Notes under the pieces: generated by a model | What the model saw: the letters and a program-made list of their open reading frames with translations, nothing else | What the model was told of the DNA's origin: nothing | Database searches by the model: none | Position numbers and translations under genes: made by a program | From: an uncultured Bacteroidota bacterium | GTDB taxonomy: Bacteria > Bacteroidota > Bacteroidia > Flavobacteriales_F > PHOS-HE28 | Length of the DNA: 33,253 bases | Assembly (NCBI GenBank): GCA_902826215.1 | Contig: CADEDY010000033.1 | Location: 1-33,253, forward strand | Direction of reading: 5' to 3' | Shown here: positions 15,378 through 23,750 of the stretch, piece after piece | How the letters are laid out: each line of letters opens with the position of its first letter | How positions within the stretch are numbered: the stretch's first letter is position 1

Positions 15378-15385
15378 CGAAGCTA
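15378..15385 (-). promoter_or_regulatory. -7-like box of ppx
   Basis: The minus strand reads TAGCTTCG, 23 nt before the ATG at 15354. Its spacing fits that ATG as the original start and not the downstream GTG at 15325. Confidence 0.4.
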
Positions 15386-15448
15386 ACAGCACACACGCCT
15401 CTGTGGATCGACCAATTCATGGACCTGTGCACTTCGCCCTGAACTTCC

Positions 15449-15456
15449 GACCTTCA
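15449..15456 (+). promoter_or_regulatory. Possible -7 box for the 15503-19817 gene pair
   Basis: GACCTTCA lies 46 nt before the ATG at 15503 and is followed by CACAACC, a word also found downstream of the box at 3946-3953. No other signal is visible in the 148-bp gap after ppx. Confidence 0.25.
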
Positions 15457-15502
15457 CACAACCGAAGGAAAAGCCATACGTCATCACAACAAATCTCCCC
15501 AT

Positions 15503-17671
15503 ATGATCCGGACACTTACGCTCGTATCAGCACTGTTCTTTAGCGCCATCGCTTCAGCGGTTACCGTGGTTGTTTCCGTTTCGAGTGCCTCGTGTGGCGC
15601 CTGTAATGGTAGTGCTGTTGCTACTGCGGAAGGTGGTTTGCCACCATATACCTACCTGTGGTCGCCAGCCCCGGCATCGGGACAAGGCACGCCGAACCCG
15701 CAGGGCTTGTGCGAAGGCACATGGACCGTGGTGGTAACAGATGGACAAGGCGGCACCGCACAGGCCGATGCCATTATCACCAACAATACCACATTGAACC
15801 CAGTGGCGATGAGCGAGCTGCGCGGCGCTTGTGACGGTGGTTGTTCTGGCTGGGGAATGATCAATTCGGCTGCCTTGGGAGGCACCGCGCCATATAGCTT
15901 CAACTTCCCATCTCCGCAGGTGATCGTGGATCAACTAGGACCCGGCACAGTAGCCTTCGCCGGTGTATGTCCTGGCCTGAATTCGATCGCGGTTACCGAT
16001 GCCAATGGCTGCGCTGGGACAGTAGAAGGGTGGATCATGGATGCACAGTCCGGGCCGCCACAAGTCCTGAGTACCCTTCCAGCCTGCGGCAGTGCTGCGA
16101 ACGGAGCGATCATCATGAGCGGGGCGGGTGCGTTCGGCTATGCCGCATACATGGTCGATGTGAACGGTACAGAGGTCATCTACTCGTTCAACAGCGATGG
16201 ACCCTACACCTTGGACGGCTTAGCATCAGGAACCTATGATGTGTATGCGTGGAATGAGTTCGGATCGGGACTTCCCGGCCTGGAACAACCCGGCGTGATG
16301 TATTGCACCAGTGCGGCCCAAGCCACCGTCGGCCCATTGAACGAACCGTGTGGATCGGTGAGCGGCCGGATATACCACGATGCTAATGAGGATTGCGTGT
16401 TCAACAACTTCGACCTGCCACAGCCCTATCGCGTGCTGACGATCGAACCCACCGGAACCTATGCGATCAGTGATGGGCTGGGGATATACCAGCAGCAGTT
16501 GTGGCTTGGGAATTATTTCATCGACCTGGATGCAGCGCCACAAGAGACCACGGTTTGTCCCGTGACCACACCCGTCGCATTCGAGATCTCGGGTACAACA
16601 CCCGAAGCTGTGTTGGATTTCGCCATGCTGACCACCATGCAATTGGACCTGAGCGTCTCCGTGAACTCATCGAACGCACGTCCTGGTTTTGCGACACAGG
16701 TGTGGGTTACCGTTACCAACCACTCCGCATTCCCGAGCGATGTTGTGACGCTGGACCTGTCGTTCGATGGCCTTCTTTTGAATGCAGTGCCTGCAAATGG
16801 TGAATGGAACCTTGGTGTGATCCCTCCCTACGGGTTCGCCACGCGCACCTTCCATGCCATGGTACCTGCAGACATCAACTTGCTCGGCATCGAATTGAAT
16901 TACATGGCCACCGTCACCAATGCCGGTGCAGAAACCAACACCGTCAACAACACGGCCATCACAACGGTGAACATCACCGGCAGCTACGACCCCAACGACA
17001 AGACCGGCCGCACCAGCAGCGGCTTCGCCGACAACCTCTATTTCGCCGATGTCGACGAGTGGATCGACTACACCGTGCGTTTCCAGAACACCGGCACCGC
17101 AGCCGCAGAAACCGTGGTGATCCGCGATACCCTTGATAGCGATCTCGACATCACCTCGTTGCAGATCCTTGGCGCAACGCATGCCTTCACGCCATCGTTC
17201 GACGCTGGGCGCACGCTGATCTTCACCTTCAACGACATCAACCTGCCCGATAGCACCAGTGATCTCGCCGGTAGCCAAGGCGCCATTTCATTCCGCTTGA
17301 AACCGCGTGAAGGGATCACCTTCGGCGATGTGCTGGAGAACACTGCGGGGATCTACTTCGACTTCAACCCGCCGATCATTACGAATACCGTGAGCCATGC
17401 TGTGGACTTCAGTGTGGCGGTGAGCGATGCGGCATATCCGATCCGGCCGATCGTCCTATCCCCGAACCCTGCATCGGATCAAGTACGGATCACAGGGGTC
17501 CGATCCAGCATCCATGTCATCGAGATCCATGCCGCTGACGGACGGCTCGTACGCTCCTTGGTACCGATCGACAATACATTCGATGTGGCAGACCTCGAAC
17601 CCGGTTATTACCTTGCGTATGTGGTGACGAAAGACGGGCAGTCCTTCTTGGTCCGCTTCACACGCGCCTGA
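15503..17671 (+). CDS. Large T9SS-secreted surface protein, first of a tandem pair (722 aa)
   Basis: A signal peptide (MIRTLTLVSALFFSAIASA) precedes an SprB-like repeat (GGLPPYTYLWSPAP ... GTWTVVVTDGQGG), then an unassigned Cys-containing beta region. A CGSVSGRIYHDANEDCVFNN segment resembles SdrD/Cna-B-like collar domains with an Asp-rich Ca site. The central DUF11/DUF7619-type domain has SYDPNDKTGRT, YTVRFQNTGTAAAETVVIRD and AGIYFDFNPPIITN (about residues 490-635). The last ~75 residues are a T9SS type A sorting domain (LSPNPASDQVRI, AADGRLVRSL, LEPGYYLAYV). It is exported across the outer membrane and probably surface-attached or released; adhesion is a plausible but unproven role. The second paralogue starts 7 nt after its stop, indicating an operon. 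Confidence 0.9.
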   Translation: MIRTLTLVSALFFSAIASAVTVVVSVSSASCGACNGSAVATAEGGLPPYTYLWSPAPASGQGTPNPQGLCEGTWTVVVTDGQGGTAQADAIITNNTTLNPVAMSELRGACDGGCSGWGMINSAALGGTAPYSFNFPSPQVIVDQLGPGTVAFAGVCPGLNSIAVTDANGCAGTVEGWIMDAQSGPPQVLSTLPACGSAANGAIIMSGAGAFGYAAYMVDVNGTEVIYSFNSDGPYTLDGLASGTYDVYAWNEFGSGLPGLEQPGVMYCTSAAQATVGPLNEPCGSVSGRIYHDANEDCVFNNFDLPQPYRVLTIEPTGTYAISDGLGIYQQQLWLGNYFIDLDAAPQETTVCPVTTPVAFEISGTTPEAVLDFAMLTTMQLDLSVSVNSSNARPGFATQVWVTVTNHSAFPSDVVTLDLSFDGLLLNAVPANGEWNLGVIPPYGFATRTFHAMVPADINLLGIELNYMATVTNAGAETNTVNNTAITTVNITGSYDPNDKTGRTSSGFADNLYFADVDEWIDYTVRFQNTGTAAAETVVIRDTLDSDLDITSLQILGATHAFTPSFDAGRTLIFTFNDINLPDSTSDLAGSQGAISFRLKPREGITFGDVLENTAGIYFDFNPPIITNTVSHAVDFSVAVSDAAYPIRPIVLSPNPASDQVRITGVRSSIHVIEIHAADGRLVRSLVPIDNTFDVADLEPGYYLAYVVTKDGQSFLVRFTRA
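16826..17133 (+). repeat. 308-bp block identical to 18978-19285 (copy 1)
   Basis: Read base by base, the block CCCTACGGGTTCGCC ... GATACCCT shows no difference from 18978-19285, while the flanking sequence of the two genes is clearly diverged. It encodes residues 442-544 of the first paralogue, spanning the SYDPNDK motif. The direct repeat (offset 2152 bp) could mediate deletion or gene conversion. Confidence 0.9.
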
Positions 17672-17678
17672 TCATTCC

Positions 17679-19817
17679 ATGATGAAGCACGCCCTCTCCA
17701 TCAGCGCGTTCATGCTGTTCGCACATGCAGCGTTCGGCGTGCAGGTTACCGTTTACGTCTCACCTGCACGGTGCAACCTGAGCAATGGCACGATCACCGC
17801 CAGCGCCAACGGAGGAATTCCACCGTATTCCTACCTATGGTCCAACGGTGCCATCACACAGACCATTCAGGACCTCGCGCCAGGGGATTATACCGTGACG
17901 GTGACCGATGGCCTGAACAACACCGACCAAACCACCGCGACGGTCGAGGCCGTTTTTGCGATGGGGTCCGGGGGGATAACCACCCAATTGCAACCCGACT
18001 GCCAGGGTATGTGTACGGGGATCGCCATCGCTCAAGCCCCGTATGGTGGAGCCCAACCTTACAGCTACCCACCAGGGGTCATCGAGACGAGTGGATTCCT
18101 TGGGGAGCTTACGATCATGGGGATCTGTGGACCCTCATTCGGAACCATCACCGTTTGGGATGCCAATGGCTGCCCCGGTGAGGTCGACATAAATGGTGCG
18201 ATCATGCCAGCCGAGCCTTCGTCGATAACGGTCCAAGCCACCTCCCCTGCTTGCGCAGGCCAGAGCAACGGAAGCATGACCATTCTGATGGACGGCCCCT
18301 TCGCCAGCTTGATGGAGGTGGTCCGCATTGGAGGTGGGTACAGCCAACTACACGGTCCCGCGTGGAATGTGCCCTACACGATAACGGACCTTCCGGCCGG
18401 CGATTACGAACTCATTTCTTCCATTCTCGCGGATGGTGGAAGTGGCGGGCCGCTTTGCTCCAGCACGTTCACTGGTTCAGTGCCCGAACTCCCCGGTCCA
18501 TGTGGCGGCGTTAGTGGTCGTGCCTACCACGATGCAGATGAGGACTGTTCCTTCAACGACTTCGACCTCGGCCTTCCCTACCGCATACTCTCGATCGATC
18601 CTGGCAACCAGTTCGCGATCACCGATGGCAATGGGAGCTACCAGCGCAACCTCGACTTCGGGACCTACACCATTGCCCAGAACACGAACCCGAACGAGGA
18701 GCCGCTCTGCCCCGCATCGGGTTCGGCGAGCTTCAACGTGGACGCAGGCAACCCAACTGTGATCACCGACTTCGCCAATTTGAGCTCCTTGCCCTTTGAT
18801 CTGAGCGTGGCATTGTATTCCTCCAACGCTCGTCCGGGATTCCAAACGCAAGTGTGGGTTTCCGTGAGGAATCTTACTGCATTCCCGAGCGACAATGTGA
18901 CCTTGGACCTGGCCTTCGATGGCCTGCTCTTGAACCCCATCCCCACAAATGGTCAATGGGACCTTGGTGTGATCCCACCCTACGGGTTCGCCACGCGCAC
19001 CTTCCATGCCATGGTACCTGCAGACATCAACTTGCTCGGCATCGAATTGAATTACATGGCCACCGTCACCAATGCCGGTGCAGAAACCAACACCGTCAAC
19101 AACACGGCCATCACAACGGTGAACATCACCGGCAGCTACGACCCCAACGACAAGACCGGCCGCACCAGCAGCGGCTTCGCCGACAACCTCTATTTCGCCG
19201 ATGTCGACGAGTGGATCGACTACACCGTGCGTTTCCAGAACACCGGCACCGCAGCCGCAGAAACCGTGGTGATCCGCGATACCCTCGAGAGCGACCTTGA
19301 CATCACCTCACTCCAGATCCTTGGCGCGACGCACGATTTCACGCCATCGTTCGACGCTGGGCGCACGCTGATCTTCACCTTCAACGATATCAACCTGCCC
19401 GATAGCACCAGTGATCTTGCCGGAAGCCAAGGCGCCATTTCCTTCCGACTGAAACCGCGTGCGGGTATCACGTTCGGCGATGTGCTGGAGAACACCGCGG
19501 GGATCTACTTCGACTTCAACCCGCCGATCATCACGAATACGGTGAGCCATGCTGTGGACTTCAGTGTCGGAACTCAAGAGGACACCCAGCAGCACGAGCA
19601 AATGCGCCTGCTGCCGAACCCGGCGAACGACGTGCTCAACATTCTACTTCCGGAACGCGCTGACAAGAACTACCAAGTGTTATCCATCGATGGACGCGTT
19701 GTTGAAGTGCCCGCGACACGTCAAGCCAACAACGTCCAACTCGATGTTCGGTCCTTGGCCAGTGGTACATATATGATCCACACATCCAATGGAACCGCGC
19801 GCTTCGTGAAACATTGA
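17679..19817 (+). CDS. Large T9SS-secreted surface protein, second of a tandem pair (712 aa)
   Basis: It has the same architecture as the 15503-17671 product: signal peptide (MMKHALSISAFMLFAHAAFG), SprB-like repeat (GGIPPYSYLWSNGAITQTIQ, DYTVTVTDGLN), Cys-containing middle, CGGVSGRAYHDADEDCSFND, then the DUF7619-type domain with SYDPNDKTGRT and a T9SS type A sorting domain (LLPNPANDVLNILL, SIDGRVVEV, LASGTYMIHTSNG). The N-terminal halves are diverged but residues 434-536 are encoded by a block identical in DNA to the first gene. The pair arose by duplication; different N-termini on a shared stalk suggest different ligands (inference). It is convergent with valS, which ends 47 bp downstream. 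Confidence 0.9.
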   Translation: MMKHALSISAFMLFAHAAFGVQVTVYVSPARCNLSNGTITASANGGIPPYSYLWSNGAITQTIQDLAPGDYTVTVTDGLNNTDQTTATVEAVFAMGSGGITTQLQPDCQGMCTGIAIAQAPYGGAQPYSYPPGVIETSGFLGELTIMGICGPSFGTITVWDANGCPGEVDINGAIMPAEPSSITVQATSPACAGQSNGSMTILMDGPFASLMEVVRIGGGYSQLHGPAWNVPYTITDLPAGDYELISSILADGGSGGPLCSSTFTGSVPELPGPCGGVSGRAYHDADEDCSFNDFDLGLPYRILSIDPGNQFAITDGNGSYQRNLDFGTYTIAQNTNPNEEPLCPASGSASFNVDAGNPTVITDFANLSSLPFDLSVALYSSNARPGFQTQVWVSVRNLTAFPSDNVTLDLAFDGLLLNPIPTNGQWDLGVIPPYGFATRTFHAMVPADINLLGIELNYMATVTNAGAETNTVNNTAITTVNITGSYDPNDKTGRTSSGFADNLYFADVDEWIDYTVRFQNTGTAAAETVVIRDTLESDLDITSLQILGATHDFTPSFDAGRTLIFTFNDINLPDSTSDLAGSQGAISFRLKPRAGITFGDVLENTAGIYFDFNPPIITNTVSHAVDFSVGTQEDTQQHEQMRLLPNPANDVLNILLPERADKNYQVLSIDGRVVEVPATRQANNVQLDVRSLASGTYMIHTSNGTARFVKH
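18978..19285 (+). repeat. 308-bp block identical to 16826-17133 (copy 2)
   Basis: This is the second copy of the identical direct repeat, inside the second paralogue. The genes differ immediately outside: T versus A just before the block and CTTGATAGC versus CTCGAGAGC just after it. Confidence 0.9.
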
Positions 19818-19864
19818 CGTTGATGCGAAGCGCGCATTCATCAGCTTATTAGCACATCGACTGA

Positions 19865-22531
19865 TCACGCTAATTGAGCTATTCTGGCCTCCAACGCCCT
19901 GATCTTCGCTTCGGCATCAGCTTTCTTCTTGCGCTCCACTTCCAACACCTGAGGCGGCGCACCGGCCACGAACCGTTCGTTGCTCAGCTTCTTCTCCACG
20001 CTGGAAAGGAAACCACGCAAGTGGATCAGTTCGCCTTCGGCCTTCTTCACCTCGGCTTCCGCATCGATGTTGCCGCCGAGATCAACGGCGTAGGTGGTGG
20101 TGCCGACCAGGAACGTGACCGCTCCTTCACCAACGGTTTCAACGGTTGTTAGCGCGCCAACATTAGCCAACTTGTTCACCAAGGCTGACACCGATGCGCG
20201 CATTGGAACGATGCCTTTCACCTGCACATCCAGCGACTCTTTCGGGCTCATGCCGCGCTCGTTGCGGACGTTGCGCACCGCCGTGACAAGGTCGAAAGCG
20301 TGCTGTACTTCAGCATCCAACTTCGCATCGCCTTCACCGCCTTTCGGCCATGGTGCAACAATAATGTCCTCCCCTTCCTTCCGCTCGTGCAGCAAGTGCC
20401 ACACCTCTTCGCTGAGGAACGGCATGAACGGATGCAGCAGCTTCATCACATCGCAGAAAATGGCCACCGTGGCCTCGTAGGTCAACCGATCGATCGGCTC
20501 CGCGACGCCTTCACCCGCTTCGTTCTTCACGAAACCGGTCTTCACACTTTCCAGGTACCAGCTGCATAGATCGTCCCACACCAGTTTGTACGTGGCCATC
20601 AAGGCTTCACTGATCCGGAACTGCGCGAAGAGCGCATCGATCTCCGCGGTGCCACGCTGCACGCGGCTTTGCATCCACGCCACCGCAGCGGCGGATGAAG
20701 CCGGCTGCGGACGACCATCCACACTCCATCCCTTCACCAGCCGGAACGCGTTCCAGATCTTGTTGGTGAAGTTCCTTCCTTGCTCGCACAGCGAATCATC
20801 GTACGGCAGATCGTTACCAGCGGGCGAGGTGAGCAGCATGCCCACGCGCACACCGTCCGCACCGAACTTCTCGATCAGCTCCAAGGGGTCCGGGCTATTG
20901 CCCAGGCTCTTGCTCATCTTCCGCCCTTGCTTGTCGCGCACGATGCCGGTGAGGTACACATTCTTGAACGGCACCTCCTTGCGGTACTCCACGCCGGCCA
21001 TGATCATGCGCGCCACCCAAAAGAAGAGGATCTCGGGTGCCGTCACAAGGTCGTTCGTCGGGTAGTAGTATTTGATGTCGGCATTCTCCGGGTCCTTGAA
21101 GCCGTCGAATACGCTGATCGGCCACAACCAACTGCTGAACCAGGTGTCCATGACATCCTCGTCCTGATAGAAATCGTCGAATCCGGCAACAATACCAAAT
21201 TGCTCTTCGAACGCCAACATCGCACCGTGCTTGTCCTTCTCAACGACATATCTTCCCTTCGGATCGTTCTTGAGGTACCACGCCGGGATCCGCTGCCCCC
21301 ACCACAACTGGCGACTGATGCACCAGTCGCGCACGTTCTCCATCCAATGGCGGTAGGTGTTGGTGAACTTCTGCGGATGCAGTTTCACCGTGCCGTCCAT
21401 CACCACATCCAGTGCGGGCTTGGCGAGTTCGCCCATCTTCACGAACCACTGCAAACTCAAGCGCGGCTCGATCACCGCATCGGTGCGTTCGCTGTAACCG
21501 ACCTTGTTCTGGATGTCCTCGGTCTTCACCAAATAACCTTCGGCCTCCAATTGCTTCGCGATCTTCTTACGCACGATGAAGCGATCCTCGCCTACGTACA
21601 GCCGTGCTGCTGCGCTCAATGTTCCGTTCGGCTCAAGGATGTCGATCGTCTCGAGTTTGTGCTTCTTGCCGAGTTCCTGGTCGTTCACGTCATGCGCCGG
21701 GGTCACCTTCAAGGCTCCCGTGCCGAACTCGCGCTCCACGTAGTCATCGAAGATCACTGGAATGCTTCTGTTGATCAAGGGAACCAGCACGCGCTTTCCT
21801 TTCAAATGCGCATAACGCTCATCCTCTGGATGAACAGCAACGGCCGTGTCACCGAGGATCGTCTCCGGTCGCGTGGTCGCGATCGTGACCCACTCGTCCT
21901 TCGTGCCTTCGACAGCATAGCTAACGTGGTACAACTTGGAATTGATCTCCTTGTGGATGACCTCTTCATCACTAACAGCGGTCAAAGCGACAGGATCCCA
22001 GTTCACCATGCGCAGACCACGGTATACCAGTCCTTTCTTGTGCAGGTCGATGAAGACATCGATGACCGCCTCGCTGAGGTCGGGCTCCATAGTGAAGCGC
22101 GTACGCTCCCAATCGCAGCTGGCACCGAGTTTCTTCAGTTGCTCCAGGATCACGCCGCCGTACTTCTCTTTCCACGCGAAGGCATGCTTCAGGAATTCCT
22201 CCCGACCGATCGCGCTCTTCTTGATGCCTTGCTCACCTAACAGTCGCACCACTTTCGCTTCCGTAGCGATGGAAGCATGGTCGGTACCTGGTACCCAGCA
22301 CGCGTTCTTTCCCTGCATGCGCGCTCGGCGCACCAGCACATCCTGGATCGTGTTGTTCAACATGTGCCCCATGTGCAGCACACCCGTTACGTTGGGAGGT
22401 GGGATCACCACGGTATACGGCTCCCGCTCATCGGGCACACTGCGGAAGTAGCCTTTCGCCATCCAGTGTGCATACCACTTGCCCTCGCTCTGCGCAGGTT
22501 CGAAACGCTTGGGGATCTCGGTCATTGACAT
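19865..22531 (-). CDS. valS: Valyl-tRNA synthetase
   Basis: The 888-aa class I aminoacyl-tRNA synthetase charges tRNA-Val. It has the HIGH motif as HMGH (residues 53-56, in PPPNVTGVLHMGHMLNN), the editing-domain region TIATTRPETILGDTAVAVHP, the KMSKS motif (GRKMSKSLGNSPDPLE, about residue 539) and a C-terminal coiled coil (EVERKKKADAEAKIRALEAR). WCISRQLWWGQRIPAWY and GTDHASIATEAKVV are standard ValS signatures. Length is normal. Two Met codons are close (22531 and 22525); the ORF extension to 22585 adds no family sequence and crosses the likely promoter. A perfect -7 box lies 51 nt upstream. The 486-codon frame antisense to it is a shadow. Confidence 0.97.
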   Translation of the reverse strand: MSMTEIPKRFEPAQSEGKWYAHWMAKGYFRSVPDEREPYTVVIPPPNVTGVLHMGHMLNNTIQDVLVRRARMQGKNACWVPGTDHASIATEAKVVRLLGEQGIKKSAIGREEFLKHAFAWKEKYGGVILEQLKKLGASCDWERTRFTMEPDLSEAVIDVFIDLHKKGLVYRGLRMVNWDPVALTAVSDEEVIHKEINSKLYHVSYAVEGTKDEWVTIATTRPETILGDTAVAVHPEDERYAHLKGKRVLVPLINRSIPVIFDDYVEREFGTGALKVTPAHDVNDQELGKKHKLETIDILEPNGTLSAAARLYVGEDRFIVRKKIAKQLEAEGYLVKTEDIQNKVGYSERTDAVIEPRLSLQWFVKMGELAKPALDVVMDGTVKLHPQKFTNTYRHWMENVRDWCISRQLWWGQRIPAWYLKNDPKGRYVVEKDKHGAMLAFEEQFGIVAGFDDFYQDEDVMDTWFSSWLWPISVFDGFKDPENADIKYYYPTNDLVTAPEILFFWVARMIMAGVEYRKEVPFKNVYLTGIVRDKQGRKMSKSLGNSPDPLELIEKFGADGVRVGMLLTSPAGNDLPYDDSLCEQGRNFTNKIWNAFRLVKGWSVDGRPQPASSAAAVAWMQSRVQRGTAEIDALFAQFRISEALMATYKLVWDDLCSWYLESVKTGFVKNEAGEGVAEPIDRLTYEATVAIFCDVMKLLHPFMPFLSEEVWHLLHERKEGEDIIVAPWPKGGEGDAKLDAEVQHAFDLVTAVRNVRNERGMSPKESLDVQVKGIVPMRASVSALVNKLANVGALTTVETVGEGAVTFLVGTTTYAVDLGGNIDAEAEVKKAEGELIHLRGFLSSVEKKLSNERFVAGAPPQVLEVERKKKADAEAKIRALEARIAQLA

Positions 22532-22582
22532 CGTGCTCGCAAAATGTACGCTGGGCGCGGTACTGTTGGCCCGAACGGATCG

Positions 22583-22590
22583 CAAAGGTA
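22583..22590 (-). promoter_or_regulatory. -7 promoter element of valS
   Basis: The minus strand reads TACCTTTG, an exact match to the Bacteroidota -7 consensus TAnnTTTG, 51 nt before the ATG at 22531. No TTTG -33 element is obvious at the expected distance. Confidence 0.55.
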
Positions 22591-22643
22591 GCCGGACGGA
22601 TCACGCGGCGCAGTAGAGATCATCGGTTCAGGAAGAAGAGCAT

Positions 22644-22660
22644 TGTCAATGTTCTGTTAG
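22644..22660 (+). promoter_or_regulatory. Direct-repeat regulatory site, Pho-box-like (site 1)
   Basis: TGTCAA-N5-TGTTAG, two hexamers 11 bp apart, lies 54 nt before the 22715 gene. A near-identical site precedes the 23234 gene. On the other strand the consensus reads TTAACA-N5-TTAACA, the arrangement known for Bacillus PhoP sites. An adjacent inverted repeat (CCGAAC at 22663-22668, GTTCGG at 22676-22681) is also present. Confidence 0.35.
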
Positions 22661-22714
22661 ATCCGAACAGGTTCCGTTCGGACCATCCGAACATTGTGAT
22701 TGCAAGCAGAGAAA

Positions 22715-23131
22715 ATGAATAGCCTGATCCTTGTTCCACTCATCCTAGGTGTCGCTTCCATTGCGCGCACGTCGAACCCCGAGCCCAACACGGGCGCACG
22801 GATCCTCTTCGAACGAATGGAAAACGACTACGGCTCGATCACGGAGCACGGGGATGGTCGTTGCACATTCATTTACACCAATACCGGTGATGCACCGCTG
22901 GTGATCACGGCATGCAGGAGCAGTTGTGGCTGCCTCGTCCCGAACTGGCACAAGGAACCGCTCATGCCCGGTCAGCGGGATTCCATCATGTTACGATACG
23001 ACACGCATCGCATCGGTCCGTTCCGAAAGTCGGTAACTGTCGAAAGCAACGCGGTGGACCAACCAACGGTCATCTTGCGGATAAAGGGCGAAGTCACTCC
23101 GAACCCGCAGCCATCGAATGTCACCGAATGA
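22715..23131 (+). CDS. Secreted DUF1573 protein, first of three (138 aa)
   Basis: A signal-like N-terminus (MNSLILVPLILGVASIA) precedes one DUF1573 domain, an Ig-like ASH-type fold: ENDYGSITEHGDGRCTFIYT, NTGDAPLVITACRSSCGCLV, PLMPGQRDSIMLRYD and GPFRKSVTVESNA. The SCGC motif is diagnostic. DUF1573 proteins are common periplasmic or surface proteins of Bacteroidota without a defined biochemical role. This copy is the most diverged of the three and has a cysteine-containing N-terminal part of different sequence. The start at 22715 is chosen for the signal peptide over MQAEKM at 22700. A direct-repeat regulatory site lies upstream. Confidence 0.87.
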   Translation: MNSLILVPLILGVASIARTSNPEPNTGARILFERMENDYGSITEHGDGRCTFIYTNTGDAPLVITACRSSCGCLVPNWHKEPLMPGQRDSIMLRYDTHRIGPFRKSVTVESNAVDQPTVILRIKGEVTPNPQPSNVTE

Positions 23132-23146
23132 ACGCATCAAGACCGC

Positions 23147-23163
23147 TGTTAATGTCCTGTTAA
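23147..23163 (+). promoter_or_regulatory. Direct-repeat regulatory site, Pho-box-like (site 2)
   Basis: TGTTAA-TGTCC-TGTTAA, perfect hexamer repeat with an 11-bp period, ends 6 nt before the TTTG -33 element of the 23234 promoter. The position suits an activator of the OmpR/PhoB type; the regulator is not identified. Confidence 0.45.
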
Positions 23164-23169
23164 GGTCAC

Positions 23170-23199
23170 TTTGAAGCGGAACCGACCTCCCTAATTTCG
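23170..23199 (+). promoter_or_regulatory. Promoter of the DUF1573 gene at 23234
   Basis: TTTG (23170-23173), an 18-bp spacer and TAATTTCG (23192-23199) match the Bacteroidota promoter pattern TTTG / TAnnTTTG with one mismatch. The -7 box is 34 nt before the ATG. This is the best complete promoter in the window. Confidence 0.6.
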
Positions 23200-23233
23200 T
23201 CGTACAGAAGCTAGACAACAACCCAACTCAACC

Positions 23234-23695
23234 ATGAAACACCTCCTCTTGACCCTCGGCCTCGGCCTGTTCACCATGGGCGCTATGGCCCAGCCAGATA
23301 TGAAACCTGTTGGCGGCACCGGCCCCATGATCAGCCTCGACAAGGAGGTGCATGACTATGGCACCTTGCAACAAGGCGGTAACGGCGACTGCGAGTTCAC
23401 CGTGACCAATACCGGTGACCAACCGTTGATCATCTCTCAATGCCAAGGCAGTTGCGGTTGCACGGTACCCAAATGCGAAACCACGCCGATCAAGCCAGGC
23501 ACCACGAGCATCATCAAGGTCCACTACGATTCGAACCGTGTAGGCCCGATCAACAAGAGCGTGACCATCACCAGCAACGCCACGAATGCGCCGAGCAAAG
23601 TGGTAACGATCAAGGGAACCATCGAAGCTGCTGCTACTTCACCCACCAGCCCGGTGAAGGAAGCCGCACCCATGGCTCCTGTGGAAAAGCATTGA
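23234..23695 (+). CDS. Secreted DUF1573 protein, second of three (153 aa)
   Basis: A signal peptide (MKHLLLTLGLGLFTMGAMAQ) precedes a single DUF1573 domain: DKEVHDYGTLQQGGNGDCEF, NTGDQPLIISQCQGSCGCTV, PIKPGTTSIIKVHYDSNRVG, NKSVTITSNATNAPSKVVTI. The C-terminal tail is rich in Ala, Pro and Ser (SPTSPVKEAAPMAPVEKH) and nearly matches the tail of the third copy. It is closest to the 23751 gene, so those two are the younger duplication. It has its own promoter with an adjacent direct repeat. Presumably periplasmic or surface-exposed; function unknown. Confidence 0.9.
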   Translation: MKHLLLTLGLGLFTMGAMAQPDMKPVGGTGPMISLDKEVHDYGTLQQGGNGDCEFTVTNTGDQPLIISQCQGSCGCTVPKCETTPIKPGTTSIIKVHYDSNRVGPINKSVTITSNATNAPSKVVTIKGTIEAAATSPTSPVKEAAPMAPVEKH

Positions 23696-23720
23696 TCGCG
23701 TGATCAGTGGCACGAAATCT

Positions 23721-23739
23721 GTTTGAACCAATTGCAAAC
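23721..23739. promoter_or_regulatory. Inverted repeat before the third DUF1573 gene
   Basis: GTTTG (23721-23725) and CAAAC (23735-23739) are separated by nine bases and end 11 nt before the ATG at 23751. It could be an operator or a -33 box; no TAnnTTTG follows at a suitable distance, so the third gene may depend on the upstream promoter. Confidence 0.25.
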
Positions 23740-23750
23740 TCGAACGAAAC

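Noticed and set aside
19820..19850. Small hairpin (ATGCG/CGCAT) between the T9SS gene and valS
   Set aside because: A 5-bp stem without a T-tract is not enough to support a terminator.
20780..22240. 486-codon open frame on the plus strand
   Set aside because: Antisense shadow of valS with no recognisable domain.
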